From Alnus glutinosa (lineage: Eukaryota > Streptophyta > Magnoliopsida > Fagales > Betulaceae), in contig NC_084893.1 of NCBI RefSeq assembly GCF_958979055.1, positions 29,238,487 through 29,302,486 of the forward strand: 64,000 bases of DNA, written 5' to 3'. A program made the translations under genes and the position numbers. The first letter of the stretch is position 1, and each line of letters begins with the position of its first letter. Shown here in pieces: positions 1 through 11,921 of this stretch. The notes beneath the pieces are model-generated. The model was not told where the DNA came from, searched no databases, and was given only the letters and a program-made list of their open reading frames with translations.

Positions 1-120
1 AACTTAGCTGGAGGCAGGGACGGAGCCAAAAACTTTTATAATCAGGAGCCAAGGACAAAAAAATTTGTTGATAGGGAGAGTAGGCTAATATAATATATAT
101 ATTCCTAGCACCTGTTGCTC
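1..120. mobile_element. Possible transposon terminus at the window edge
   Basis: The first bases contain CAGGGACGGAGCCA, close to the terminus CAGGGGCGGAGCC that also appears in inverted form near 28566-28579. This motif is common at the ends of non-autonomous plant DNA transposons. The rest of the element lies outside the window, so the class cannot be fixed. No gene is seen between here and about 1400. Confidence 0.3.
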
Positions 121-479
121 CATTTTTTTTTCTTGAAAACTCATATCTTAGCTACCCTCCATTAATTCTGCACGACTTTTCACCCAAGCATTTGGCTTGC
201 ACACTTCACACGAGCACTCCTGTTTCTCTGCAATTCGTCCCTTTCCTAGGCAACCAACGAACCAGTGCTCCGCCATTAATTTCTTTTTCCAACGTCTTAT
301 GCCTACAAGCCCACTCTTCAGCTTCCTTGAACCCGCGTCATAGCAGAAGCTGCCCACTCTTCAGCTTCCAATAATTTTTATTTTTTCTTCATTTTCTCGG
401 GAATCAATCGTTGTTTACTATTTTCATTTCTTTTATATTGTTGAGAAGGGTAATCGGTTAAAAATATACTCCGATCTAT

Positions 480-1402
480 AATTTTTTGATTTTTTAACCT
501 TATAATTTTTTTTTTTCAAGAAAAAAAATTATAAATTTGTCATGTGTTATTAATATGTAAAAAATACATAATTTTTTAATTAGCATGTGAGAAGTACATA
601 ATTTTTTAATATAAGTAATAAAAAAAATATATGATTCTCATGTGTTTCAGAAATACATGATAAAATTTTATAAATTAAGTTGAAAAAAAAAAAAAAAAAG
701 GTTCCAATTTGAGAGAGATTGTTGGAGAATATGGTTGGTAAGGTTTCTACATTGGACTTTGCACGTAGTCCTCAAACTATTGGGATTGAGATACCATTGC
801 AGCATGTCACTTATGATGCTCTGAGTCAAACCCCATTTGGTGCAGTAGTAGAAGGCCACGTGTATGGCCGTCGGTCACAGCCGTCACCCGTACCAAGAGC
901 AATGGAATTAAAGCGGCTCTTCGCCGTACGGTGTCGTTTAAGCAAGTGGGCCAGAGTGGCCGTACGTTAACTGTTAAAGCGTTGACTTGAGCAACTGGGC
1001 GGAGAAAGAAAGGTGGCTTCTCTCTCAGCTCTCGAGAATATTTCGATGGTGGGGGCCTTTATCTCACGACGGGATTACTAAACGACCTCAACATAGGCCA
1101 AAAATAACAGTCATGCCCCTATTTCCTCGGATAAGAGAAAGTGGACATGGAGCCGGTTTCCCCTCAAAGAATGTGGCAAGTTTGCAAATTTAGACCAAAT
1201 TGAAGCCCACTCTCACAGTCGCGCTCATACAAGTAACCAACCACTACCCCATATTCGACGTTTAAAGACGATCGACTACAATAAATAGAGCCGCAACAAA
1301 ATCTCCGCCACCACTACTCCCTTCCCTTTTTAAAAACACGGACCCTTCTCCCTCCCACCACAGCTCTCTCTCTCTCTGGGTGTGTTTGTGAAGAAAGGAA
1401 GA
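480..1402 (+). promoter_or_regulatory. Upstream and 5'UTR region of the FPS gene
   Basis: This is the non-coding stretch before the FPS start. It holds a perfect G-box CACGTG at 857-862. A TATA-like AATAAATAG lies at about 1280-1288, roughly 115 bases before the ATG, and a CT dinucleotide run at about 1363-1377 is typical of plant 5'UTRs. The reading frames at 719-970 and 987-1193 resemble no family I know and are probably chance. The G-box suggests bZIP or bHLH control, which is inference only. Confidence 0.45.
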
Positions 1403-4400
1403 ATGAGCGAGTTAAGGTCGAAATTCTTGGAGGTCTACTCGGTGTTGAAAGCCGAGCTCCTCCATGACCCGGCTTTCGAATTCACCGACGATTCTCGCCA
1501 ATGGGTCGAGAGGGTAAATCTCCATTTCTCTCTAATGTTTCACACACACACACACACAAACGTGCACGTTGTATATTTTATATATTCGTTCTGTGTGATT
1601 GGGTGCTTTGATTTGAGGCTACTGGGTTTTGAGTGTTGGTGGTGTTTTGTTTCGGTTTGGTATGTAAATATGCGAACTTGTGACACGAATTATGTCTATT
1701 CTGTGTGATTTTGATGCCTTGGGATAAAGCTTTATTTCTTCAAGAAAAGAAAAGTTCGATTTTTGTCACTTGTTTTGCGAGTTCTCAATTGATTGATTCT
1801 TTGTTTGTTTGTTTGTCCTTTGCTCAACTGAGCTCATGGTTGTAGAACTAGGTGTTGGTTGGTCTTAGACCTCTGAAATTTTAATTGGGAAGGAATTATA
1901 AGTTTGGTGAAGTTAATATTTATTAAAGAATACGTGGGTATTGGGTAGTTGACTAAGTTAGGTGGGTTTTTTCAGCCGAATGTATAAAATATAGTAATGT
2001 TATGGGTTGTCCTTAGTGGCCCGATATTTGGTTTTATGGGTCAAAGTCAGGCAGCATGTCCTTGGGGGAATGAATAATGTGAAAATTGATGGTCAAAGAA
2101 GAAAACAGAGGGGGGTTTATATGTTGAACATCTTCTAAGAATCTAAGATGAGAACTTTAATTGTATATTAAGCATGATACTGAAAAAGAGCCATGGATTC
2201 CAGACCGATAATAAGCACGGTAGATGGCACGAAGTTGCAAGATTCAATGAACTTGAAGCTCATTTATTCTTGGGGATAAATTAATGGAACTAAATTTTGT
2301 GCAAATGTTTGACTATATTGCAACTAATGCTTTCCCGTTCTAAACATTGATGTTTGTGCCAAATATGGGGTGAGGAAATATGGTTTCTATCGTCTTTGAT
2401 ACCTGATATGACAAGCTGTTCTCTAGAGGTTTTTCTTTTGCCATGCTTGGAAACCGATAACTTTAATAATGGTGGAACAGGATGGCCTTCGTGTAGTCTA
2501 TTCTAGTTGCATGGATGCAAGAGCAACCTTTCTTGCATTGTTTTTCAGGCATGTTGAAGTGCAGGCATCATAGAAGCTGTGAAACCAAGAAAAGCCCTTA
2601 CCGTGTGTGTGCCGATGTGTGTGCTGTGAGCGCTTGCAAGCACATAGATGTCTGTGCATATTATTCTAATTTACTGTATTCTTGGGCTTAGGCTATGTGT
2701 GTGTGTGCCTGCGCATGTACGTGCGGCATATGTATCTGTTCCAATGTGTTTTGCAATGATATAAGCGTCTACAGACATGTATTCTTTAGCTGTCTACTAG
2801 TTCTCTCCTTCCCTTTAAAAATTATAGACATTGGTACTAGTCCTGATTGTGTCTGTGTTCCCCATTCTTTGCAGATGCTGGACTACAATGTACCAGGAGG
2901 TGTGTAAAATAATAAAATAATATAAGAAATTGTCTTCTTTGTTCTCATGACCTCTTTGTGCTAAAGCTTCTGCCCTCCAAACAAGAGGAAATAACTTTAA
3001 TTGGATTGGTTATTGGCAGGCAAGTTGAACCGAGGGCTATCTGTCATTGACAGCTACAAGTTACTGAAAGAAGGGAAGGAACTAACTAATGATGAGGTTT
3101 TTCTTGCAAGCGCACTAGGTTGGTGCATTGAATGGGTATGGCTACAATGTACTTCTTTGTTCTTTTGGCTGATCCTGATTTTTTCACTCATGATAATTAC
3201 CACACCAGTTGTTTCACTTTGGTTGCACCAAAATTTAGTCCCGTCTTAACAGTGAGTCTTGCAGCTTCAAGCATATTTTCTTGTTCTTGATGACATCATG
3301 GACAATTCTGTTACACGCCGCGGACAACCTTGCTGGTTTAGGCAACCTAAGGTGTGAAGTTTTAGTGAGAATGAACGCTTTCCTTCTTACCATAAAAAGC
3401 ATGTTAATGGTTTTCGCTAACATCTGCAAAAACTCATCATAGGTTGGTTTGATTGCTGTAAATGATGGCATACTTCTTCGTAACCACATTCCAAGAATTC
3501 TCAAGAAGCATTTTAGACAAAAGCCTTACTATGTGGATCTGCTGGATTTATTTAATGAGGTGGGCTTATCTTTGTATTATTGTAAGGCAGGACTGGTAAG
3601 TTTCCTTTCTGACCATGATATCATTTTTCTGTATCCAGGTGGAATTCCAAACAGCATCAGGACAAATGATAGATTTAATTACCACACTTGAAGGAGAGAA
3701 AGATCTATCTAAGTACTCGCTGCCTCTGTAAGTAAACATTTGAGATGGTTGTGATGTCTATATGATTTAACTTCCAATAATGAGTTCCTTAATGTGTCCT
3801 TAACATATGAAATATTTGTGTTCTCATGCAGGCACCGACGCATTGTTCAGTACAAAACCGCTTATTATTCATTCTACCTTCCAGTGAGTAATTTTCTCAT
3901 TCTATGTTCATAACTCTTGTTGCTTAGTCTGATTGATATTTATCTTTTTCATTAAACCGATTAAGGGAGGTTTTTTTTAAATAAATTCCATTTAAATGAT
4001 TCTCAACTGTTGTTTCTTCAGAGTCAATTTGAAAATATGTTGATTGTTTTCCTGTAAACTTGCTGACTTGTTGAAGCTTCTTTCCACATGAAACTGCTCA
4101 TTTATGGAACTTTTGGATGTTGATGGCCATGTTTTATAGGAGTTTCGCCCCCTCTTTAGAGATGTCAGTAGCACACAACCCCCCGGCCCAAAAATAAAAT
4201 GTTCCTGAGCCCATTAAACAGTTTGGCTCAATAATTCATAAGAATATTGCTAACATGCTCATAGATTTATGTTCTTAAAGTCCTAAAATGTCACCTAACA
4301 CTCTTATAATCTTAATATTTCTGCTTCTTTCTAAGAAGTTCTTGTTTATGTCCAACTTTAGTGAATCTGCGTGGACGTTTTATTCTTTATGCTCACTCTT

Positions 4401-5517
4401 TATACCCAGGTTGCTTGTGCATTGCTTATGGCGGGCGAAAATCTCGAAAATCATATTAATGTGAAGGACATTCTTATCGAAATGGGGATCTATTTTCAAG
4501 TACAGGTAATTGTATATTGCACATGAAAATCATTACATTCCTTTGGTTGCCGAAAGACGGTGTGAAGACAAAGTATTTATCAGGAGTGTAACAGCTGCTT
4601 TTCCAAACTCAAACTATTACAGCCAAGCTTTGTATTCTTTTCCCATGTCTTGTCAGTAATCAAACACGCATATATAGTTTTCTGGCAGTGCTAATGACAT
4701 TTAAAATGTGTTGTGTAGGACGATTTTCTGGATTGTTTTGGTGCTCCTGAAGTGATTGGTAAGGTATGTTGTCTGATGTACCCATACGACTCTTGGTAAT
4801 GAAATTTCTATGAATGTTGATTTAGATTTTAGAACAAATGTTGATTTGTCTGTTCTATTAAATACTTAGACACCTTACTGGTGGCCTTTTGAACTATCAG
4901 GTTGGAACAGATATTGAAGATTTTAAGTGCTCTTGGTTGGTTGTGAAAGCACTAGAACGTTCTACCAAGGAACAGAAGAAACTATTACATGTAAGCCAGC
5001 AGCTTCATCCAACTTAATTGTATTACGTTTTGGGATAACAGTTACTAGACTTTTATACATTATGTTTTATCATCAGGAGGTTTATGGGAAAGCAGATGAA
5101 GCATGTGTTGCAAAAGTGAAAGAACTATATAAAGTTCTTGATCTTCAGGTTTCTCTCCCTGCCTCATCTTTCTTCTTTACATATTTTTGGAGCGTTATTC
5201 ATTATTAAGAGAGAGAAACGAGAGAGAAAAAAAGAAAAAGGAGGGAGGGTCCATTTCTGAATAATAAATCACCCAAACAGTGCAAGAGATCTTGTTGAAC
5301 AATCCCCAAATAGCATTCTGTAAAAATATTTGAAATCTCCAGTCCTTTCAAATTCAAGTTTAACCTGAGGGCTGAGGTTATTTTGTAGGGTGTTTTTGCG
5401 GAGTATGAGAGCAAGAGTTATGAAAAGCTTGTAAAATTCATTGAATCTCATCCAAGTAAAGCAGTGCAAGCGGTGTTAAAATCTTTCCTGGCAAAGATTT
5501 ACAAGAGAGAGAAGTAG
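1403..5517 (+). CDS. FPS: Farnesyl diphosphate synthase
   Basis: The enzyme condenses IPP with DMAPP and then with GPP to make farnesyl diphosphate, the precursor of sterols, sesquiterpenes and prenyl groups, in the cytosol. Twelve exons join in frame with GT-AG introns: 1403-1513, 2875-2899, 3020-3135, 3265-3351, 3443-3559, 3639-3727, 3832-3883, 4410-4505, 4719-4763, 4901-4990, 5077-5148 and 5389-5517. They give 342 residues, the normal plant length. The first aspartate-rich motif DDIMD is at residues 93-97 and the second, DDFLD, at 232-236, both intact. The C-terminus is basic (KIYKREK). The start is the first ATG of the frame. The only upstream extension of this frame would begin at a GTG, so no mitochondrial long form is supported. 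Exon 2 is only 25 bases. No disabling change is seen. Confidence 0.97.
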
Positions 5518-5770
5518 GAACTGAGGCAGAAGGCTCAACAGAGTTGACATCCAGTTCTTCTCACCGTTAGCATTTGTTCACTACCATTGAAGTGTTTGTA
5601 CTATGAAGATTTTCTCATTTCTAGGTTATGTTTTGGCTTCTAAAATCCTCTCCCCGTCTCTCAGAGTGGAAAATCAATCCGCTAAATGGGTTGGTGAATC
5701 TTTGCAATCAGATGGTTGTACAAGGTTCTAAATAAACTTTGCAATTAACAGTATACTTTAAATTCTCCAG
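5518..5770 (+). other. FPS 3'UTR and terminator region
   Basis: This is the non-coding tail after the FPS stop. AATAAA-like signals (CTAAATAAAC near 5730) suggest polyadenylation around 5740-5770. The exact site cannot be read from genomic DNA. Confidence 0.4.
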
Positions 5771-8559
5771 TGAAGCTTGTTCGTGGTCTTGCTTATATAC
5801 CCATTTCAGGTTCAAGCACTAGCAACTCAGTTGGTCTTTAGTGTCTTTCCTTGTTAGTTTGGGCATTTAGGAGCCTGAGTTACTCAAATCCAATGCCATA
5901 AAAAGTAATGGAAACTACCATTTTATCCAATTTTGTTGATGTGTCAGCTTCAATTAATTTTTTTTTTTTTATTATTATTATAGACTAATTTAAGGGTTGA
6001 TTGACACTGTCGCATCCAATGACAGCGTCTTGGATGCCTGAAGGGGTCATAACCCTTCAAAAGGCCCTATATGTGTTTTTTACTTTTCGAAATGGCCCTA
6101 TAAAAAAGTTTTAATATTTTTTGTTTGAAACTTTCAGTGTTTTTTTGTCGGAATAATAAGAACAATAAATAGGAAATGGGCAAAAAAAAAAAGGTCAAAT
6201 CCTCTGGATCTTGGTCAAGAAAACCAAGAAATGGATTGTACAATGCAGTTTTTTAAGCAGGTCAATTGAACGTTGCTACAACTATCGAAAGGAAGCTGTT
6301 AAAGGAAGCACCGTATTCCGATTGGTAGCTGTCAAAGGGGAGATAACAAGGTGTGAGATGTTTTCTAAAATGTGTTTTATGTTTTGAATTATTTTTTATT
6401 TGTTTGAAAGAAAATGAATTTTTGATTTTGAAAACTAAAAAAGTATTTTCAAAATTGTTATCAAACGGCGCCCAAATATTTTTAGCATCATAAGATCGCA
6501 AATGGAAGGATTTATAGCCAAGTTCACGATCATAATATATGCTATTGACACAATGGGCTCCATCGTTATTGACACTGGGCCGTTTTGGTTTGTGGTTTCA
6601 AAAAGTAAATAAAAAATAGCAATTTGAAAACGCGATTTTTCAAAACGCAGTTAAATGTTTTGTAAAATCGCCATTTGACTTTTAGAGTCATAGTTTAGCT
6701 TTTATTATTTTTTTTTAAAAAAAATAGTGTTTTTTGAAAATGTACCTCTTGCTTGAGATTTAGAAACACATTTTTCTTACATTTTTAAAGTGTAATTTTT
6801 CAAAACTCACTCCCAAACTAAAACGAGATACTTTTTACGATTTGATTTAAAATCACACATTTAGCCTTTGTAATCGCACTCTAAGAACACATGGTTTGTT
6901 TAACCAACTACTTACTTTTTTTAAAAGAAGAAATGTACAAATGATGTGAACACAAAGATGTGATCATATGTTAAATAAAGTCTCCAATACAAACATCACA
7001 AACTTTTCTAATATATTAAATCGATATCTATCTTTATGCATTTTTAATAAGATTAATAGAGTAAATACACGTGGAAATCACATGCTCTAAGAATAGATAT
7101 CAATTTAATAGATTGAGTTAGATAAACTTCTCTAACCCAGTTTGAAAGAGATTTTTTTTTTTCATAGAAACTTTATTGTTTTATCATTTTTGTTTTTTGG
7201 TGACAAAAGTTATTTCTATATTCATATGGTACTTTAGCTTCATAATCGTTGTTAAGTTGTTCTTAAGGTCTACGAGTCCTGAGGAGAACAAGATTCTCCC
7301 CCTTTTACTTGAAATGGAGATAAACCATTTTATGGTCCAGATTAAATATCACAATATTTAACGATGTACATGTTATCTACGTTACCACGTTACCATGTAT
7401 ACCGTCAGATATTATAAAATCCAATCTAAATCATGAAATAATTCCTCACTATTTCAAGGCCTCAAGAAATAAATAAGCATATGGAGCCGAAGTAATAGCA
7501 AGGTGTAATAGATGCTAGCTAGTATTGGAAAACAGGGTGGCTAATAACAGCAATTTTTTGTTTTTCTCCGTTGAAGGATGAGAATTAGTGGCTATAAATT
7601 GTTGATTAGGTGTAACCACAGATTTGCCCAACAGAATATAAATAGTGTCGTCAGATTTGGTTACATATTTCTTCTTTGGAACTCCTCAATTCCTCCCTAT
7701 GAGAGAGAGAGAAGTCAATTCTTCTTTGTGAGAGAGGGAGAAGAAAATCAATTTTGGTGAACTTTTCCTTCTCACCCTGAAAGCAATTCGTACCAGCCAG
7801 GGAGAGTTGTTATTTTCAGGTAAGTTAGTTATTCTGAACATTCACAATGTCGAATACTCCTAACCTTGAATTCTTTTGATTTTTTTTTTTTTACTTTACA
7901 AGAATAAAGCTCATGAACCACCATCATGCATCTGCCCAGATTGCAGCCAATCTGGATGCAATTGAGAGAGGCTTTTGATGGAGCCTACAATCCCAAACAG
8001 GTTTTGGCTGTCCGAGCATTTGTTCGGATAAGTAGGTCTTATCGAAGTCCTCTCTCATGCAAGAATCGGATAACCTACAATTTGGTCAATGAATTGCAGT
8101 CAATTCCAATCCCCTTTGTATCATTCTTGAACTATTGTGCTTTTAAAAGACTATTTTTAAGTGTTTATCTCAATGCATGCTTTTACTTGTTGAAAATGCC
8201 AATGTCGTGCTCAATTGTAGTCCTTTCTCATTCACCAAATTAATCAAAACTTGCCTTGTTTTTCCTTCTTATATGTCAAATCAATAGGACTATCTGCTTT
8301 TAGAGTATGCGTTTCTCACATACATTTTAAAAAAATGCACGTGAGAATTATATGTTTTAAAAATATAAATCGGTTTAATAGATTGAATTAAAAGAATTAT
8401 TGTGTTATTATAGTAAATATAAAATATCAGCATTGTAGCATGCACATATCTAAATGTAACTTATGAAACCACATGTGATCCACATTTAACAACTTATGTA
8501 AATGTTCATTAATTTGATTGGTGATGTCTTAATTTTTCTCAAGGCTGCCACACAAAAAT
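5771..8559. other. AT-rich intergenic region with repeat remnants
   Basis: No gene is supported. Short frames at 7176, 7578 and 7926 lack family resemblance or splice context. The segment 6570-6895 is a diverged copy of a repeat also present at 42587-42900: both start near a GTTTGG motif and carry many gatttgaaaa and aaaacgca blocks. Confidence 0.5.
6570..6895 (+). repeat. Dispersed AT-rich repeat, copy 1
   Basis: The sequence opens with gggccgttttggtttg, carries repeated blocks such as aaaacgc and tttgaaaa, and closes near gatttgatttaaaatcaca. The segment at 42587-42900 follows the same order of blocks in the same orientation. The GTTTGG-type start is common in non-autonomous DNA transposons. 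The exact ends are uncertain. Confidence 0.4.
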
Positions 8560-8874
8560 ATGGATGAAGTGGAGCAAAAGCCCCCAAAGATGAACTTAAA
8601 GCAGATGAACCCCAAGATAAACATACCAGAAATTAATTTGGATGATCTCAAGAAGCAGCCTCATTTACATGTGTCACCATCGTTAAAAGAGACCAAAGGC
8701 AAACAAAGTGCAAGGTGGAAGAATTGTCTTTGCTCGCCCACTACACATGTCGGCTCCTTCCGGTGTCGGCACCACCGGAGTTCTAGCTTGCACCGTGGAG
8801 GTTCTGTTGGCTCCAAGCTCTCCGAATTGGCTCATAAATCAGGGACCGTCAGTGACTCACTCCAAGCTCAATAG
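8560..8874 (+). CDS. Small serine-rich-protein-like gene
   Basis: A single open frame of 104 residues. Residues 56-72 read CLCSPTTHVGSFRCRHH, the signature of a plant-wide family annotated as serine-rich protein-like (C-x-C-S-P-T-x-H-x-G-S-F-R-C-x-x-H). The function of the family is not established. The Cys/His spacing could bind metal, but that is a guess. The N-terminal 50 residues are rich in Lys, Pro and Asn and look disordered. After the motif comes a Ser/Gly-rich tail (SLHRGGSVGSKLSELAHKSG), as in other members. The start is the first ATG of the frame at 8560. No intron is needed. A shadow frame at 8708-8995 overlaps it and is not coding. Confidence 0.62.
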   Translation: MDEVEQKPPKMNLKQMNPKINIPEINLDDLKKQPHLHVSPSLKETKGKQSARWKNCLCSPTTHVGSFRCRHHRSSSLHRGGSVGSKLSELAHKSGTVSDSLQAQ

Positions 8875-9160
8875 CTTTCTATATGTCATGGGGTACCAAA
8901 AGTGGCATATTGTATGGTTTTATATTCATATGTCTCCTATTTTCATGCACATTTCATTCAATTTGGTTTACTATCTATATATATATTTGAGTTAAGCACC
9001 TAAATTCTTTCAATTCAGTCAGATGCTGACTTGTATCTTGTAAGAAAATCCCATTGTACCTTGTAAGATATGACATTGTGTCTTGATATTGTGAATATGG
9101 TAATGCTATATTGTCAGGCTTGAACACAACCGCCGCCATCCATTAGCGAGACGTGATTCA

Positions 9161-9282
9161 CAGGGGTCGGGAAACCATCCCCTGTCCGTTATTTTTTATT
9201 AAAAAAGTGACCACTTTTTTATTAAAAAACACTATTTTAATAAAAAATGACGGGTGGGGGACGAAAACTGTCCCCCACAAAT
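9161..9282. mobile_element. Small foldback element (MITE-like)
   Basis: Two arms are near reverse complements. The left arm is ggggtcgggaaaccatccc followed by a tattaaaa-rich stretch. The right arm mirrors it and ends in a run of C bases (gtcccccac). The centre contains gtgaccac. It is about 120 bases with no coding capacity. Target duplications are not clear. Confidence 0.5.
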
Positions 9283-10715
9283 CATTTTCCTCCATTAGCA
9301 TTTGCACTTTCATGGCCAAAAGAGAAAAGAAGGCAAACGAACTTTGATCATTTGGCAAATATAACAATAAATTAAAGGTCACAACTTTGGTTAAAGAACT
9401 GCATTGAAACTGTCGCGACAAGGGCGAAACCACGTTGAAGCCTCAATGTGTTTGCCAAATTTCTCTTTAGTTTTGCCTCTTTTACACTTACAATTCTAGT
9501 TCCGCTCCTGGATGGTGAGTTGTTCGATAAGTAAATTTCACCAAAACTATTTTACATTTCACATCTTTGGTAAGGATGAAAGATAAATTCATTTGTGACT
9601 TAGAAGTAGCAATGATAAGTTGATTAATCCATGCATTGACAAGTTTTGAAAAAGAATAAGGAAGTTATATTTTATCAGCCTCCATGACTTGCACCCTAAA
9701 GTTTGGATTCCCTGGCCCAAATCAGGTTCCATGTTATTAAAGTGTGTTGGAGGAGGCATTACCTTTAACAAATTAAAGGAAATTGTCATTCAGTTGAGTA
9801 GCACATTGGGACCCTAAGAGCTCTCCGGCATTCCTCTCCCCCATAGAGGATTCTATCCTCAGTGAGTGCAGATTGGGAAGCTCTTCCCTCCTTCTCCCCT
9901 TTTTGAAGATTGACAAAGTCCTTCTGCTTCTCCTGTGAATCCTCTCCTTATGTAGAGATTTTATAGCTCCTGATAAAAGGCTTTTCCCTTCCCAGTGAAT
10001 TCTAGCACAGACTAAGGAAAGAGCTCGGCCTCCTTCTTTCTCTCCCCTCCTCCCTTTCTCCACCATCCTCTTTGTTTTCCTCTTTTGTTTCTGTCTTAGA
10101 GGCCAGATCTACTACACATCCGTCCCCTCCTTCACCCACGTGTTTCTCCGTCATCTTTGTCAACTCTGCTCCACCCACCGCGTGTGCAACCCGCACCACA
10201 ATGCGTGCATGAGCTATACGCGCTGACACTGTTTCTGTCAGGAATATTAGACAAGATACTCGACACGTGTATTGGATAAATATAAATTTAATATGATATC
10301 AAAACAGCCAATGAGAGATTCAGGGAGCTAGGGGATAGGGCCACCCTTAGTTCGGTCTTTGAAAGGGGTGATCCTAAATTCAAATTTTGTCTTCAAAATT
10401 CACTTCTTATTTTAATTATATATTCTATACGTTGTGCCCCACTTACTAAAAAGAAAGTATGAATGAAAAAATAAAAAAATAAAAAAAATTACACACATGG
10501 ACCATGACTCCTTGAGCCACGAAGTGTCATGGTGATTGGACTACCCCATTGTTTTTAGGCTTTAATGTTCATTGGGTCGGGTTAAAGTATAATCTAGGAC
10601 CGACCCAGATTGCTTTCAGTCCAAAGTTCAGCCCAATTACTGTATCGAGGATAAAAATAAATAAATAAGATTAATCACTCGTCACCGTCCTGTATTTCTC
10701 TTTCCTTGTTTGGTA
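9283..10715. other. Intergenic region, possible LTR remnant
   Basis: No gene is supported. The bases at 10292-10309 read tatgatatcaaaacagcc, which resembles the TGGTATCAGAGC primer-binding site of copia-like retroelements (initiator methionine tRNA). The CT-rich stretch 10010-10200 upstream may belong to a decayed LTR. I could not locate a second LTR or internal coding sequence. Confidence 0.3.
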
Positions 10716-10869
10716 GCTCAGAAACTGCGAGAAAACGAGAGAGAAACGAACCCGGAACTTCGAGTCTTAGATTCTTCTTCAAATTATTTCTTGTTTCCCA
10801 TCATTTCGGACCCCAAGAGGAAAACCCACCTCCCAATTTGCGTATAGTTCGAGAATTTGGTTTCTTGAG
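10716..10869 (+). other. 5'UTR exon of the plastid Gly-rich protein gene
   Basis: This is a probable non-coding first exon. A strong donor (TTGAG|GTGAGC) follows base 10869 and a good acceptor (TTTCTCTTTCAG) ends at 11898, giving a 1029-base 5'UTR intron. The upstream edge is estimated and cannot be read from sequence. Confidence 0.45.
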
Positions 10870-11921
10870 GTGAGCTAGTTTTCAATCAATCCGCAGTTCT
10901 ACGTAAAATTTCTCCTGTTTTTATTCTGGGTTTTCTCGTCAGCTAAACGCAACATGAACAATTTTTTTTTTGTTTGTTTTTAAAGTTTTAGATTCGTATT
11001 AGAACATCATTACCTTAATTCACTATTTATGGTTTTTGTAAGCTATTTGTTTGGTAATGTAATAGAGTATTTCGTAATCAGAAATTTAAGATTTTTATTG
11101 TTTGATTTTTCCTGATTATGCAAATGGGTGATCAATGTTGAGCTAATTTATTGGGTAATTTGTGTTATAGATTTGCTGTTTAGGGTTCTGCTACATTTTA
11201 GTTGGATTCTACAGTGCTATGACAATGATTATCTCACATAGGAAGAAGTATTCTTATTTTTGGGTATTATAGCATTGGAGCAAATGCGAGCTTTGTCAAT
11301 TACATTCTACGTAATCTAATCGAAACACGTAGAAATGATTGTCGTGCTAGGTAGATTGGTGGTTTGAAGCTGGAATCTTTCATATAAACCTTTGTGAAAC
11401 TGAGGACTTGCATCAAAAACTCCTTTGCTCCAACAGAAAAGTATTGCAGGGGTCTGATCTAAGAGACGATTAGTTCCAAAGCATTCCCAATTGTAGGTTT
11501 TTATGAAACATTATCTTCAGAAAACAAACTTTATGATTAAATTGGAAGCTTTTGATGAGATTATTCATGTATAAGGGCACAGGACTAAAAATTGTCCAAT
11601 TTATGTATGATTCTTGCTGCAGTATGATTTTTGCTTCCAATTTTTTTGATGCCTAATTATAGTATATATGAGTTTTATAGTAATGTTATTTTTCAGATTA
11701 CTTATAAAAAAATAAAAAATAAAAAATTGTGAATTTTCATTTCACAAGCAATTCTAGGGAATATAAATTGTATGTGAATGTTTTTGGTCTATAATCGTGG
11801 ACTTATATCTACAATGTTTTGGATCATCTGACTCTGGAGTGCGATTCTAAGAGTAACCAATTTAAGGTGTATCATCATTTCTTTTATTTCTCTTTCAGCT
11901 GTTAATTTCATCAGTCTTTTA

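Noticed and set aside
719-970. 83-codon frame upstream of FPS
   Set aside because: No family resemblance, and it spans the G-box. It looks like promoter DNA.
1382-1402. Upstream start giving a longer FPS
   Set aside because: The frame there begins with GTG; the first ATG is at 1403 and gives the standard length.
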